The translations under genes were made by a program, and so were the position numbers. The notes below the pieces were generated by a model. It was not told the DNA's origin and searched no databases. It worked only from the letters and a program-made list of their open reading frames with translations. A DNA stretch of 64,000 nt from Bugula neritina (lineage: Eukaryota > Bryozoa > Gymnolaemata > Cheilostomatida > Bugulidae), in assembly GCA_964035545.1 (NCBI GenBank), contig OZ037765.1, positions 30,740,004-30,804,003 of the forward strand, given 5' to 3'. Shown piece after piece: positions 47,730-60,343 of this stretch. The number at the start of each line of letters is the position of its first letter. Position 1 is the first letter of the stretch.

Positions 47730-49261
47730 GTAAATTAAGTTTATTTAAATCTGTAAAGCAATGTATTACTTCATCCACCTTGGTTTAGCAGTTTTTCATT
47801 AGTTCTGTGGAATAGAATTACCAGAAAAGCTCATGCATTATTTTCTAATTATGCAAATGATAGTTCCTATATAACAGAATTATTACTACAAAAGAAACTT
47901 GCTTACAAACACATTATGTAGGGCTGGTTATGTTTTAGTTTCAATTTTTTGCAATAATTTGTCACATCATTGTTTTTGGTTACCTGTCACCTCTATTCTT
48001 GGCAACTAAGACATTGTTTGCAAGTAGATAATTGTCACATAATTATATGCAGCTGGGTGTTACTTTACTTTTTATATTAGATTAATATCTCTTTGCTCAG
48101 AGTTCAGGTTGAATCTGCAGATGTTGAAAATCATAACTGGTGTTAGATATTGGGTCACTTTCTAAAATCTCTAAGCATACAAACCTCTCCCGTTTGGGCA
48201 GAAAACAAGCTTGAGGAAAAATATTTGCAAATAGCAGCATTTGTATTAAATTAAGATAAAAGAGTTACAATTTGCAACTCTCGTGGTATAAACTATAAAG
48301 CACACATTAAGTATTATTACTATATAATAGCTCAAGAAGCTTACTGCAGAAAGCTATTTAGAGCTAAAATACCACATTTGTACCTTTTCTAAGAACTTGT
48401 GGAGTTTCAGTTTATTCAACTCGGCTGAGCGTTCATTTACAGCTTTTATGTGTTGATTTGAAAGGATTACACGAATCAATCAGTTTAACTAGTTTGGGCT
48501 ATTTATGTAAAATTTAATTTAAATATGCATTTTATAGCTTTTACTTAGAAAGTTTCTTTAATTCACTTCCACTTCAGCTTAGCATGACTGGCAGCCTCAG
48601 GCTCTCCGAGGATCAATAATTTCACTAATGGACTTGTTAGCATTGGAGCATTGCTGGACTTTAGAATAGAAGAGGGGTTTTGTGTCTACAGCCTTTATAT
48701 TTTATAGTAGCTTAACAAAACTATGCTTCATAGTTTCTTGACTTGAATTGAGCAACATAGAATAAGTTTACATTGCTGAAAATAGCTATAAAAACTGGCT
48801 GCAAATTTGACTTGTAAGTAACTTGTAGTTATATGACACGGCTGCAGTTTGTAGAACTACGTAATAATGGCTTCTTGTATCAGGGTATCAGTAAAGCTGA
48901 ACACAAAAAGTTATAATGATGAATGTTAGGCAAATAAATCCTTTTGAAAAAGGTTTTCAATACTTGACTTTAATTGATTTTAATATGTGCATACTGCATA
49001 CTATGAGTAAGCTCACACATCAAAAGCACCAACAATATTATTATATGCAATTAGTTCAATCAAGAGTAAAAAGGTAGCTGACAAACAATTATCAACAGAT
49101 AATAATACCCTTGATTAGAAAGTAATAGTTTCTTCATATATAGCCGAAGTAGGATGGATTTATTCACCTCTTATCAAGGAATATAAGTCACCAAGTGCTA
49201 TGAGTAGTTACTCATTTCGTGCCTATTGAATATGATTACAGGTATAATTTACACTGGAAAG

Positions 49262-52200
49262 ATGCCATCTCTAAATAAACCGACTGTACGAATCTCCCGC
49301 ACGTTTTCCTGTAAGAATTGTTATAAAAAGTGGGAGTCATATTTAGTAGTGCCTCTTCTAGATACTTCCTCTGATGTCACCATGGAAACAGCTTTAAAAC
49401 GAACTCTATACGCTAGCAATGTGAGTACAGCACCCCTGTGAATACCTTCCCAGTCATTACCTTGCCAATCACTAGTGAAGTTGTAGCTATCACTGAGCTG
49501 ATCAATGCCACTCATGATGTCACAATAGCCAACCAATCAGTAACTAGCCTCAAATATACATCAACTAACTTCTCACTCGAAGAGTTGAAAGTCTAACAAG
49601 TTTATGCAGAAGTATGACTCATACTAGTTATTTTTGGCAAAAGCTTTCTTACTTGTCACAGTAAACAACAAACTGCCGTTATGGTACTAATTTAGTTTAT
49701 TCTGTTCATGTTATGTTATTCTATAGGCTAACGCTGTAGCATCAATTTCCTTTTCAACAGCTTACATTAGCCAAGATACGGAAGTTGAATTTTATGGTAC
49801 TTTTAGTTCTGATATTTGAAACTCGACAGCTATGTAATATATAATTAGATCTACTAATAGATAGTTGCATAAACCTGCAGTACCAGTTTCCAAGAAACTC
49901 ACGTCTCCTAGCTCTTTCATTGGAGACAAGATAAAAATATCGTTTTGCGTAAAAGTGCTATAATAGCTCTTATGCAAGCTTAAAAGCATGAATTTCCTCC
50001 CCCCCCCCCCCATGTTACGTCAAGCTAGAAATCAATTACCTGCCTGATTTAAAGTGCAAAGAGCTTAAAACTAAAATTGAATTTCTCATTTAACATAAAA
50101 AGTGTTAGTAGACAATGATAACTGATACTTTTACTAATTGATAGGCAATGTGTGATTACTGCTAATCAGTCAAGTTTGGTATTTTCTACTGCCAGCTCAC
50201 ATAACACGTTTAAAGATATAACTACTATGCACTAGATTGTTATAACTATTATATGTTTACGTACTCTAAATTTCAACTATAGTTTTAAAAGTAAAAAACT
50301 GCAACATTTATGGACCACTTAGTTTCATGGAAATCAAGGAGCGGCTTTTTTATTGCATAATACTGAATATTTTAAAAACTAGAAAATTGAATCGTAACAA
50401 TGAGTCAGCACTTCTTTATACTAAATTCTAAAATACATAATATTGCTTTGTGCAAACTAATAGTTGAATGACATGTTTGGTTATTTATTAGCATTTTTCT
50501 GGCTGTAAGACCAAGCGAAAGTCACAGCTTTTATTATAACACTTGTAATATACTATTGAACTTCTTTTGTGTTAATCTTTTTTCTTTTACATAAGAACAA
50601 AAATTTGCTACCATATTATGGGTGTAAGTGAATGTTTATGTTTTTTTTATCAAATTCCGTAACACTTAAATACTGCTATCTGGATACAATTATTTAATAT
50701 TTGATTTTCTATGCTTGTAGAGCGTTTTGTTCAATGGAAACATCACAATGGAGGATTTAAATGTAGATGCGCACTCTCTAGCCTTGCTGGTCTCACCTGC
50801 GCAGGTAAACAGCCAGTAGATGTATTAATAGGAAGTTCGTTTCATCCCACTTAGACGATTTTTTATTTTGGTACAATATATATAGTAATATACATACATA
50901 ACTTTTGCATTTACTGCTAAACATGAAATAAGCTACCAAGCCAGCTATATTTGCTTTAACTCAATACTAATTTAGCTACAGTTTATTTTATTCGGAATAA
51001 CAGAATAAACTGCACAAATGCATTACATGGTATATCACATACTGCTATATTACAACTTTACTGCGCCATTTTTGTCTAGAATCTCTTTAAATATACCACT
51101 TAATAAACATATTTGATAGTTTTTTCTTATTATATTTTGTCTATCTTTTACCTTTAAGTTTAGGGTTTGTGCAAGATGGCTTCTTATAGAAGCATTGTTA
51201 CTGTAAGTGGCTTGCTGATGGCTTCTTTGCTTTCTATTATGTGCTAAATAATAGCATAAAAATAATACATTTATCACACTAAAATCTATAAATATCGTCT
51301 AAGTGGGAAGCGTCCATGTGGGAATCATCTAAGTGGGATGACACCAGGAAGTTTAAAGCTCTAGCTGTCATTGTACGTTCTTCCACTATCTTTATTTATC
51401 CTTATAGCTATTGGGAGTCTCAGAATGATCGTATGATTAGCTAAATGCAGGATTTTTACTCGTATTACCAGTTTTTTGCATTGAGTAACATAACACAACG
51501 GTGCCGGTCACTCCATTATCCAGAAATATAGCTTTAAGCTGTATTATATCAACCATATTTTTCATGCTTAATAAATGTGGGTAAATAAAGGTCAAGGTTA
51601 AGTACTATTAGTTGTCATAATCTTATAGCAATTATAGGTATTACCCCTGTATAAAACTTGCATTCCAATAATCTCACTTCTTACAAAAAATAAAATTGCG
51701 CCATAAGTTTTATGTTGCCTCAGCCATTACAAAATCAAAGTTTGTATGTGGAAACAAGCCATGGTTATAGCTATTTGTATTAACTTTGGCACTATGTTAT
51801 AGAATAGCTTAATATTAAAGAGTTGCTACTTTTTATTTTTGTGATTGTTGTACCAATCTGTGCAATGCCACTTTGCCCCATATTTTTATAGAATGAAAGC
51901 TTGAAAGCTTTTTTCAGCTTTTATAGCTTTTAAAAGGTGTTATGCTATGCTGAAGGTAATGTAAATATAATACATTTGTCATATTGATTGACTTTCCTGG
52001 GTAAAACTGCAGTCCTTTGGCCTGCCACAAGCCAATTATTTACAAGTTGTCAGAAACTTGAGGGACAACAAAAATTTCAGCTCAACTAAAATTAGACTGG
52101 CCGTAGCTAACTTTAATTTATGTACTAAAATCATTCAACAAAAACTACTAAAAACAATTGTAGCGTGAATAATACCTACTGAATATTGGTACTATATTCT

Positions 52201-55200
52201 ATTGGTTTAACATGCAGGATAACTTTTGTAAACTATATAATGATAAATTCGGTTCAATGCGAAAGCAATATAAGTATATAACCAGACCGACTATCTAATT
52301 AAAGCCTTTGCTCAAAAGAACTTAGAATAAGTTGATTTTAGACGGACTTCTTCAGAAATCTGCCGTCTGTCAAAACCTGTAAACCTGTCAAAACATGAAA
52401 AAATTTCATAGCATCCACACAAGTTGAGACTGATTGAGCTGCATCTTTTACCTTCTTAAAGAGATCTTTAAAATACCATCTCAATAATATATTGATCCTC
52501 AGATAAGGTGCCCATCATATTTTATTGAACAAGAAATTAGATATTAAAGAATTCTTAAAAAGCTCATGCTATTAGTTGACATATAAACATAAATAGGTCA
52601 AAGAGGAGAGGAGAAATCATCGTTGCTATTAGCACTGATCAATGAGTGAGAAAGGCTGTTTTAGTATATAATGTCCAAATAAACCGCTGCATGCAACATG
52701 ATAGTGCAGATTTCTCTGATAGGGCATCATTATGTATATGATGAATTGATGCGAGTTTCGAAACTTACTGGTTCTTATGTCCTCCAACTGTATAATTATA
52801 CTCTAGTTAGAGTGATTTGAAATCATGCATATGAAGTGCATTGATGGAGAAATGTCAAGTGTCTAAATCTAATTTTAGACCTTCAGTTTGAGGTTCGGGT
52901 TGAAAATCTTTAAAGAACATTTTTGCATTTTTCTCATCTACAACACAGGCTTTTCTGAATCTCTCCTTCACTGTACTTACTTGGAGGTCAGGTAAAGGAG
53001 CTGTTGATAATGCACAGCAACTAAAATTAAACTGTAACTCTTTTTATTGCCTAAAGTGCAAGACCTGGTGGTAGGTTATCGCTGATGACATTACAATTTA
53101 TGTACCTACCATACTGTACTTACTGCACTTACTCCATTTACTGTACTTGCATACTGTACTCACTGTATTCACTGTGCTTACAGGGAGAGATTGAGATATC
53201 GTGTAGGTCAGTGCTTGCTGGCAGGCTATGCCCTGACTGTGTGTATCCTTCCACTCAGGAAGAGCCGAAAAAACCAGCAAGGTGCAGACAATCCCAGTAT
53301 ACTATATTCATCCACTCTCTACAATCAGGTGGGCCTTGTCACATATTCCGTCTGCACATTGCAACATCAAATTATGGAATGGATGCTGTAAGGATAAATT
53401 TGCGATTGCGATTTCATTATAAGCAGCTATTTCCAAACCTCCATTTGTAAATCGGAAGATTGGAAACGTAGCATACCTTACGCTGCTTTCTTTTTTTGTT
53501 GGAGTTATGCCCCTTGAACATGCTGATTTCGAAAACCTCATGTTAGGAGCCTAAACTTACATCAGCCCTCGATCCCTGTTGCCAACCTGCTAGAATTACT
53601 GTTTCTTTCAATTATAATGCTTTTTGTGAGAAAAAAGAACACAAATTTGATTGTCACCTGTTAACCCTGTAGCGTTCAGTTTACCCAGTGCCCACCCCCC
53701 CTGGTGTAATGGTAGCACACTTGCTTGCAAGCCAGAGGACTCTGTTCGATTCTCAGTGGGGGCAAAATTATTTTTCAAACCCTTCAGTCATTGAAGTCAT
53801 CCATCAATTGGTTAGTCTATTTTAAATTCACACAGCACCAAAACAACTTAAAAACTTGCGAATACTAAAAGGTTATCAATGTCGCTCATAAAGACAGCCA
53901 ATCAGGGAGTAGCTAAACTGGATAAAACGTAGCATAGCTAAATACAGCTTAAACTTTGAGGAAGGGATCAAATATTGCTATTTACTATAAAGAGCTTTCA
54001 CTTTTTCAATAACGCATTAGCTTACGAGTATAAACCTTGGCTGTGTACAAAACAGGTTTTAATACGTTTAGCTTGGTAAAACTTAGGCTATGCGGTTGTA
54101 GCTTTTAGCTGAACACCTTAGCTAAGTTGTTGAACAAGGAAACAGTAGTTCTTTGATCAAGGTTACCTCATTCTTTGCATAATTGCTACCAAATGAATAA
54201 CACCAAACTTGTAGCTGTAACCATCTGATACTATTAAATTCAGGAATTTTTTAGTAAATTTGAACCTCAAATTCCGGTTACTTGTATTTGAGGCAAATTT
54301 CAATAAGACTTAAGCCAAAAAACTGCAAATGGTAATGTGAAAACTGCGCCTCTATTATTACAGTAGCTGTCAGTGAGATGCATAGAGGGTTACTCTTCAA
54401 TGTGTTGTAATTTTGTTTACAGTAACCATGATTTCTACAGGTGCAAGTTCTTTCAACATGTTTGATAGTTAGTATATAATATTACAGTTAGTATATAATA
54501 TTACAGTTAGTATACTATATTACAGTTAGTATACTATATTACAGTTAGTATATAATATTATAGTTAAATATATTATATTACAGTTAGTATATAATATTAT
54601 AGTTAGTATATAATATTACAGTTAGTATATTGTATTACAGTTAGTATATAATATTATAGTTGTTATATAATTTTATAGCTAGTATATAATATTACAGATT
54701 TAAGCCACTGCCCTGATAACCAAACTCTCCCCTGTTTAAATACAAAGACACCTGTCAGTCCACTGAGTGAAAACCCACCAGAGTTACACAAACTCGCTGA
54801 CTCCACGCTGTCAGGAGATACTACCAACTTAGATGGATACGAAACTTCACCCTCGTTCCTGTCACACTCAGTACACACCAGCATGCAACAAACTCTTCCT
54901 TCTTCCCACAACCCACAGTCGGCACAAAACCTGAAATCATCAAACCACAAAGTTTCATCAGAGAATCTAGAAAGTTCCCAGCGGTTAGTTTCACCAGAAG
55001 GGCAAGATCCAACACCTATTTCTTCCATTTATCAGCAAACATCTATATTACCACAGACATCTATATTACCACAGACATCTATATTACCACAGACATCTGC
55101 AATACCACAGACATCTATATTGCCACAGACATCTATATTACCACAGGCATCTATATTACCACCCCATGCAAACCTTCAACAGGACACTGTTTTACCATTC

Positions 55201-58200
55201 CAACTGACTACTTCTGCTAGTGCGCCTGTCCCTGCCCCGAGGTCAATTAACAACAGCAGATCCTCTGAAACCTCTTCCGAAACATCTCGGGTAGAGAGTT
55301 CCTCTGAGAGTCAGCACTATGAGGTCTACGGCAGCGAAGTTATTGATGATGACTACCTGCTACCATCACTACAGGCCCGTATACCTCCCCTGCCACCTAA
55401 AACATGGAACCCTCTCAATAATCTGTTTAGCTACATTTATATGCAACAGGTAGGTACAAGTCAGCACTACAAGTTTGAGAAGAGCAGGTTTTGACGTTGA
55501 ATCAGATATCTAGAATCAAATCATTACTGAGTGTTATTTGTTGATGAATTGCTCAGTCAAACTGTCTGTGGTGTGCTTTTATCAATTGTGTCATTGGATC
55601 TAACAATAGCACATAATAGAAGTGTTTTAATCCAGATTTCTCCTATTTCTATTTGTAGCTTTGATGTAATATTGGCATGCAGTGTTGCATTAACCCTTTA
55701 GATTGCTTGCTATAAATGATAAAATATCTTATTTTAGAAATTAGTCTTAGCAACTTTATGCTCATAGACATGCCCTTGCTTTTCTTAGGTTTCCAGTTAT
55801 TCATTTAGCCGGGATAGGGGTAATACGCACATGATGGGTGTTAAAAGTCAATTGCTAGTTGTCAGTATAAATAATATACAACATAAATATTTTTATTGCC
55901 TATCAATGTTGAGAAAATAGCCAATGAAGCTCTCTGCATGACTAATGCAACATTATTCGTTAATATGCTCTTCATTTACAAATAGAAAATTAAACATATC
56001 CTATTCATGATTTATATAGAAGTTAATGTAGTCAAATCCATTAATGGCAGTGATTGTTGGTTTTGTTTGTATTGGCACCGATTTTCCATGCTTTATTTGA
56101 TGCTTTGTTTTTACCATGGAAAATTCCTCTATATATCTGGAAAATTCCAATTCATATCGAGGCAACTCTTTTACCCCTTTCCCCTGCTATTCAAAAATAA
56201 AAGAAGCCAATGAGGATGATGTTTGATTTAGAGTGTTTAATTAACTCTTCTCCCTTTCATTTTAAAAAGGCTGGCAATGTAAAGTATGAAAATAGTTGTG
56301 AAGGGAAGATAACTCTTGCTGTTCATATAATGCACACATTCCTTATTAGCAGTATGGAAAGCCAGTGATATAGAAATGGCTGATGGTTTACATTTTACAA
56401 TAATGAAGTTCAGCTATTGGGTAAAAAGCATGTCACACTGAAATTAGACAACTCCCAATTTCATGGGAATACTTTAATGCGCACACGCCTGTATTAAACT
56501 TGCAAATATACATGCTTGGAATGTGAATACTTTTGTGGACAATTTTTTCATTTCTATAATAAAAATGAAAGTTTCATTGAGCATTTAATGAAATAGCTAC
56601 TAGATCAGTTGTTTTAGTATAATAAACAGCAGCTTATTGCATCTTTCAGAAATGCGTGATTGCTTATTGTGAAACTACCAAAATTTTATGTTCTTGCACT
56701 CAATATATCTGCACAATTTTGCTGGTCGCTTTCCTAGAAATTAAATAGTATTCTATATATTGTTATTTGTATTTAAAACTTGTAATTCAGGTGCTATAAT
56801 TCTCATAGTGCTAGAATGCTCAAAATATCGTATAATTAATTAAAATTTGTTGCGGTTAATAATGGGAGAACAATAATGGATTTACAACTACTGATTGACT
56901 TTCAACGTGGTATTAAAAGAAAGTTTCAACTAAAATAATCAACTATCTAATTTCAGTATTTAATAGTATCTGTTATCAAAGCATTTATTTTATGTACACT
57001 ATAAGTGACATCATTCAAAGCAATATGGAGGACGTGATTTCTCTTAGAATGAACCGTATACTTACATAATTGCTTACATGAATATACATTCACTCTACAA
57101 GTTGTCTAGTAACTAGAACAGTAGTTTCCAACCTTTTTCATATAATTCCCCCTTTCATAAAGGTTTACTATAACTTCCCCCCTTTTTGAAAATTTCAGTT
57201 TATAGGTACTTAAAAAAAGACTGACATAACATATGATACCAATCTATGTTTTTCTATAATATTTGGTTATAATATAATAGCTGCAATACCATTATGCATG
57301 TATAAAATACAGAGCAGTTAATTATTAATAATATGATGGTTGCGGCTGATGCTTTTGTGCCATCTTGCTGACTCTATTTTTACAGGTAACATCTCAGGTA
57401 ACTTTGCAGGTTAAGGCAGTTTCTCTTTACATTCTTAATAGTATTGGTGAGAATCTTATCTCGCAATGAAAGTTAGTGCTAAATGACACCAAAATTTCTT
57501 AATGTTTTGTGATAGATTTTGCTTGTTGAAACCCATGGATCTGGTCAATTGGTAAAGATTTCATTGCATAATTAGTAACCATCTCAATCAATAAGCTACA
57601 GGAAGCCTTTAAAATCCTCCTGCGACTCATCTGGGATGGGTCACGGTAGAATGGGAGTCATATTTCAAGTTAAGAAACTTTTGCTTTTATGAAAGTAGCT
57701 CAAAGAGTTAATAGGAGTTCAAAGAAATGCTCAGAAATGTCTTGCAAGAAATTTTGGAACATGTTATGTTCCTAATAATTCATTCAGTATGAGGAAAGAC
57801 ACCATGTTTTTGATATGCGTGTCTGCCACAAATCATTCTATAAGCAACTCCGAGTTGGGGGTGACTGAGTGCAATAGTTTAAGATTCTCGAGTTTAAAGT
57901 TGGGGGTATCAATTGGAACTAGGAACCCCCAACTACAAACTTGAGAATCTTAAACTACAGTAGCCCAGGTATCAGTTAGGGTAGACACATGCATGTAGAA
58001 GTAAACTTAGATTGTAAAGTCTAATATTGATAATGATAGATGAACTAAGATGGAGGTGTTTATAGAGATGTAGATATACATGTAACTTGTAAAATAAAGC
58101 AAAAACTCAAAAATCGTTGACAGACTGCATAAAATTTTTAAAATTATAATGACCCCCTAAACTGTCAAAACTCCCTCCAGGGGGTAATACCCCCTAGGTC

Positions 58201-59122
58201 GGAAACCACTAAACTAGAAACATGTTGAGCATTATGTCATCTTTTCTGCTATGACACACTTTGCTTATTTGAATTATGTCCCTCCACAGATTTTCTCTTT
58301 CTGATTTTAGATAAAAGACACTTTGGCTAGATTTGGTGAGAGAGGTCTCTACGCTCTAGTACTAACTCCGCCGTTAGACAAACAAAGTTGTGGCCAAATG
58401 GAAACACCTTACGTAATAGTATGGTATGTTCCTTATAACAAATACATCGCAATAGCTATATTATAATGGTATATTTGTGCTGAAACAAAAAATTACTCTG
58501 TTTTGCAAATCATTTGGGAGTTATCCACACATTTTATGCTTGCTGGATAGGAGTTGTCTGCACTACATATAACCTGGTTTCAAAAGCAGCTAAATTTAAT
58601 GCCTTGGTATACAAAGTTTTCACTGGTGGCTTATGTAGAAATTTACCCGTCTGGCAGGTCTTTTACAAGTATAGGGGGCAGCTGGCTTAGAGGTTTTATT
58701 GCCTAATACAGTGCTAATGCCCTTAAAAATACTCAGTTAGTATAATAATCTCAACGCCCAGTATTTGGAAGACTTACTTTATAAACTTCAATAAATTTTG
58801 CAAAAACTGAGAAAGATAAATTTTATTGATATAGTTTTTTCTCGAATATATATTTTGTAGCTTCACCATTTATATGCTGTTATGTTATTTGGAAATTTAA
58901 ATATTTCAGTGCTAATTTAATTTTTGTAGCCCACAACTTAAGAATGGATATAAACTGGTCTTCAGTTTCCAGACTACAGGCGGTACGAGAAAGTACTTTA
59001 TTCATCGAGACCAGACATTTAGCGGTCTCAAAGGCTTGCTGTTGTATTATGGGAAACATGCCACGAAATGTAATGTCTATCTTCGTACGCAGCTTAAGCT
59101 ACGGGATATGAACAGGCATTGA
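49262..59122 (+). CDS. Unrecognised adaptor-like protein with C-terminal degenerate SH2-like domain
   Basis: Six coding exons (49262-49420, 50721-50804, 53184-53328, 54698-55449, 58311-58423, 58930-59122) join in phase to about 481 aa. I do not recognise the family. The N-terminal 130 residues hold two Cys pairs (SCKNC, CPDC) that could bind zinc. The large fourth exon is Ser/Thr/Pro-rich with tandem TSILPQ hexapeptides and a PPLPPK motif of SH3-ligand type. The last 110 residues fit the SH2 outline: GLYALVLT where GTFLVRES is usual, then YVIV, YKLVFSF, KYFIHRDQTFSGLKGLLLYY and VYLRTQL. The phosphotyrosine-binding Arg is absent. The start is the ATG at 49262; ATGs at 49226 and 49232 are in frame, but lie before or inside the likely acceptor. 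A cytosolic signalling adaptor is plausible but not shown. AATAAA at 59562. Confidence 0.75.
49995..50011 (+). repeat. Poly-C run
   Basis: An uninterrupted run of roughly fifteen C residues lies inside the first large intron of the SH2-like gene. Length is prone to sequencing error. Confidence 0.7.
53695..53765 (+). repeat. tRNA-like pseudogene or SINE head
   Basis: TGGTGTAATGGTAGCAC is a convincing tRNA D-arm (Gln/Glu-like A-box), and GTTCGATTC is a good B-box. GGGGGC at the 3' end can pair with the C-run at the 5' end. However, the anticodon stem (CTTGC/GCCAG) and the T stem (CTCTG/CTCAG) have mismatches and the anticodon loop is of wrong size. It lies in an intron of the SH2-like gene. 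It shares CTTGCAAGC and AGAGG with the fragment at 4288-4350. Confidence 0.55.
54467..54697 (+). repeat. 19-bp array carrying multiple copies of a 3' splice acceptor
   Basis: The unit AGTTAGTATATAATATTAC recurs about 12 times. Most units end in ATTACAG or ATTATAG. The final unit provides the real acceptor (ATTACAG|AT at 54697/54698) of the largest exon of the SH2-like gene, so the other copies are potential alternative acceptors upstream. Confidence 0.88.
55033..55158 (+). repeat. In-frame 18-bp repeats encoding TSILPQ
   Basis: ACATCTATATTACCACAG and variants repeat about seven times inside the fourth coding exon, giving tandem Thr-Ser-Ile-Leu-Pro-Gln hexapeptides. The 18-bp period keeps the frame. 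Confidence 0.9.
57119..58211. mobile_element. Non-autonomous hAT transposon with 8-bp target duplication
   Basis: The element starts CAGTAGTTTCCAACC and ends with the near reverse complement GGTCGGAAACCACTA, the typical hAT terminal form. It is flanked by perfect 8-bp direct repeats AACTAGAA (57111-57118 and 58212-58219), the size hAT transposases make. The interior (1093 bp in total) shows no transposase frame and contains a foldback copy at 57836-57964. It lies in the last large intron of the SH2-like gene. Confidence 0.88.
57836..57964. mobile_element. Foldback element, copy 2, nested in the hAT element
   Basis: TTCTATAAGCAACTCCGAGT and GTTTAAGATTCTCGAGTTT on the left are mirrored by AAACTTGAGAATCTTAAACT on the right. 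Compared with the copy at 60344-60504, the outer right arm is missing after CTACAGTAG, so this copy is truncated. It lies wholly inside the hAT element. Confidence 0.7.
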
Positions 59123-59156
59123 GCTGCAGAACAGTAAAGCGTCATACTAGTATGCC

Positions 59157-59160
<4 letters not shown>

Positions 59161-59238
<78 letters not shown>
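59161..59238. repeat. (TA)n dinucleotide repeat
   Basis: About 39 uninterrupted TA units lie immediately after the stop codon of the SH2-like gene, in its 3' UTR. It is self-complementary and could form a long hairpin or cruciform. Confidence 0.98.
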
Positions 59239-59242
<4 letters not shown>

Positions 59243-59561
59243 ATTATACGTTAATATTATACAGCTTTATTATGTAGCTTAACAGATAATGTATATTTGT
59301 ATATTGTAGCAAATGCTCTCCTATTATAAAGTACAGCCTGGCATATTAAAAGCTAAAGCTGCATTTCTTTATTTAATTTATTGCTTATTTAGACAGCTGC
59401 TTTCTGTAGTTTTCTTTTTAATTTTATGCTTTTTCGAGCAATCAATAGATAATATCTATTATTGCAAATTTTATTTATTTCCCAAAACTAACTTTCAATT
59501 TATATATGAACTGTAGCATAACATTTGAGGAGTTATGTCGGCTTGTATTCTACGTAAAATG

Positions 59562-59567
59562 AATAAA
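59562..59567 (+). terminator. Possible polyadenylation signal of the SH2-like gene
   Basis: An AATAAA hexamer lies about 440 bp after the stop codon, beyond the (TA)n tract. Confidence 0.4.
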
Positions 59568-60343
59568 CTGTACAGAAAAAAATTTAATTATTGTTTATCA
59601 TATATTTAATCAGTCATTATATATTCATAATTTTTTTTCTATAAACAACTGTCAGGTTTTGACAGATAACACTCTCCTTGCATTGTTTATATTGTTTAAA
59701 TTGCTTCAATGGAATTTTGAATTATTATAAATTGCGATTTAATAAATAAAACAATGTTAGAAAAGTGTATCCTGTATACTTTGTTGATGAGATAGATCTG
59801 TTGGCTATAGTCACCGTAATCCTGTAATAGGATACAAAACAAATTACTTTACTCGCACTCTACAATGCTGGCAAAATATGGCATAGGTAAAATATAGCAT
59901 AGGTAAAATAAAGCATAGGTAAAATATAGCATAGGTGAAATATAGCATAGGTAAAGTATAGTGTAGTCAAAATAGAGCTAAAAAGTGTTGACGGAACTTC
60001 AAGTTGTATAAATTGACAACTTACATGATCAAAACAACTTTTGGGCCAACATTTATGACGAAATACTTTTGGCAAACAAGGATTTAAATGCAAATTAAAA
60101 TACAGGAAATAACTTCATCCAGTTCTAGCATCTTACATCAAGTCTACTGGGGATTGCTTCATAGTTCCAAGATAAAGATGATCAAGCACTCCATTAGTAC
60201 AATTTGATGTCTAACTTATCTGTTCACCAATGAAACAGGATCTAACACCATAAATCTGAGATGCCTGCGTTCTATGACACAATTGCATTCACCATGGTTT
60301 CTCCCTTATGTTACTAGCATCATGGTAGATGGAATAGAACTTA

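Noticed and set aside
53695-53765. Functional tRNA gene
   Set aside because: The anticodon and T stems are mismatched and the anticodon loop has the wrong size, so a pseudogene or SINE head is more likely.
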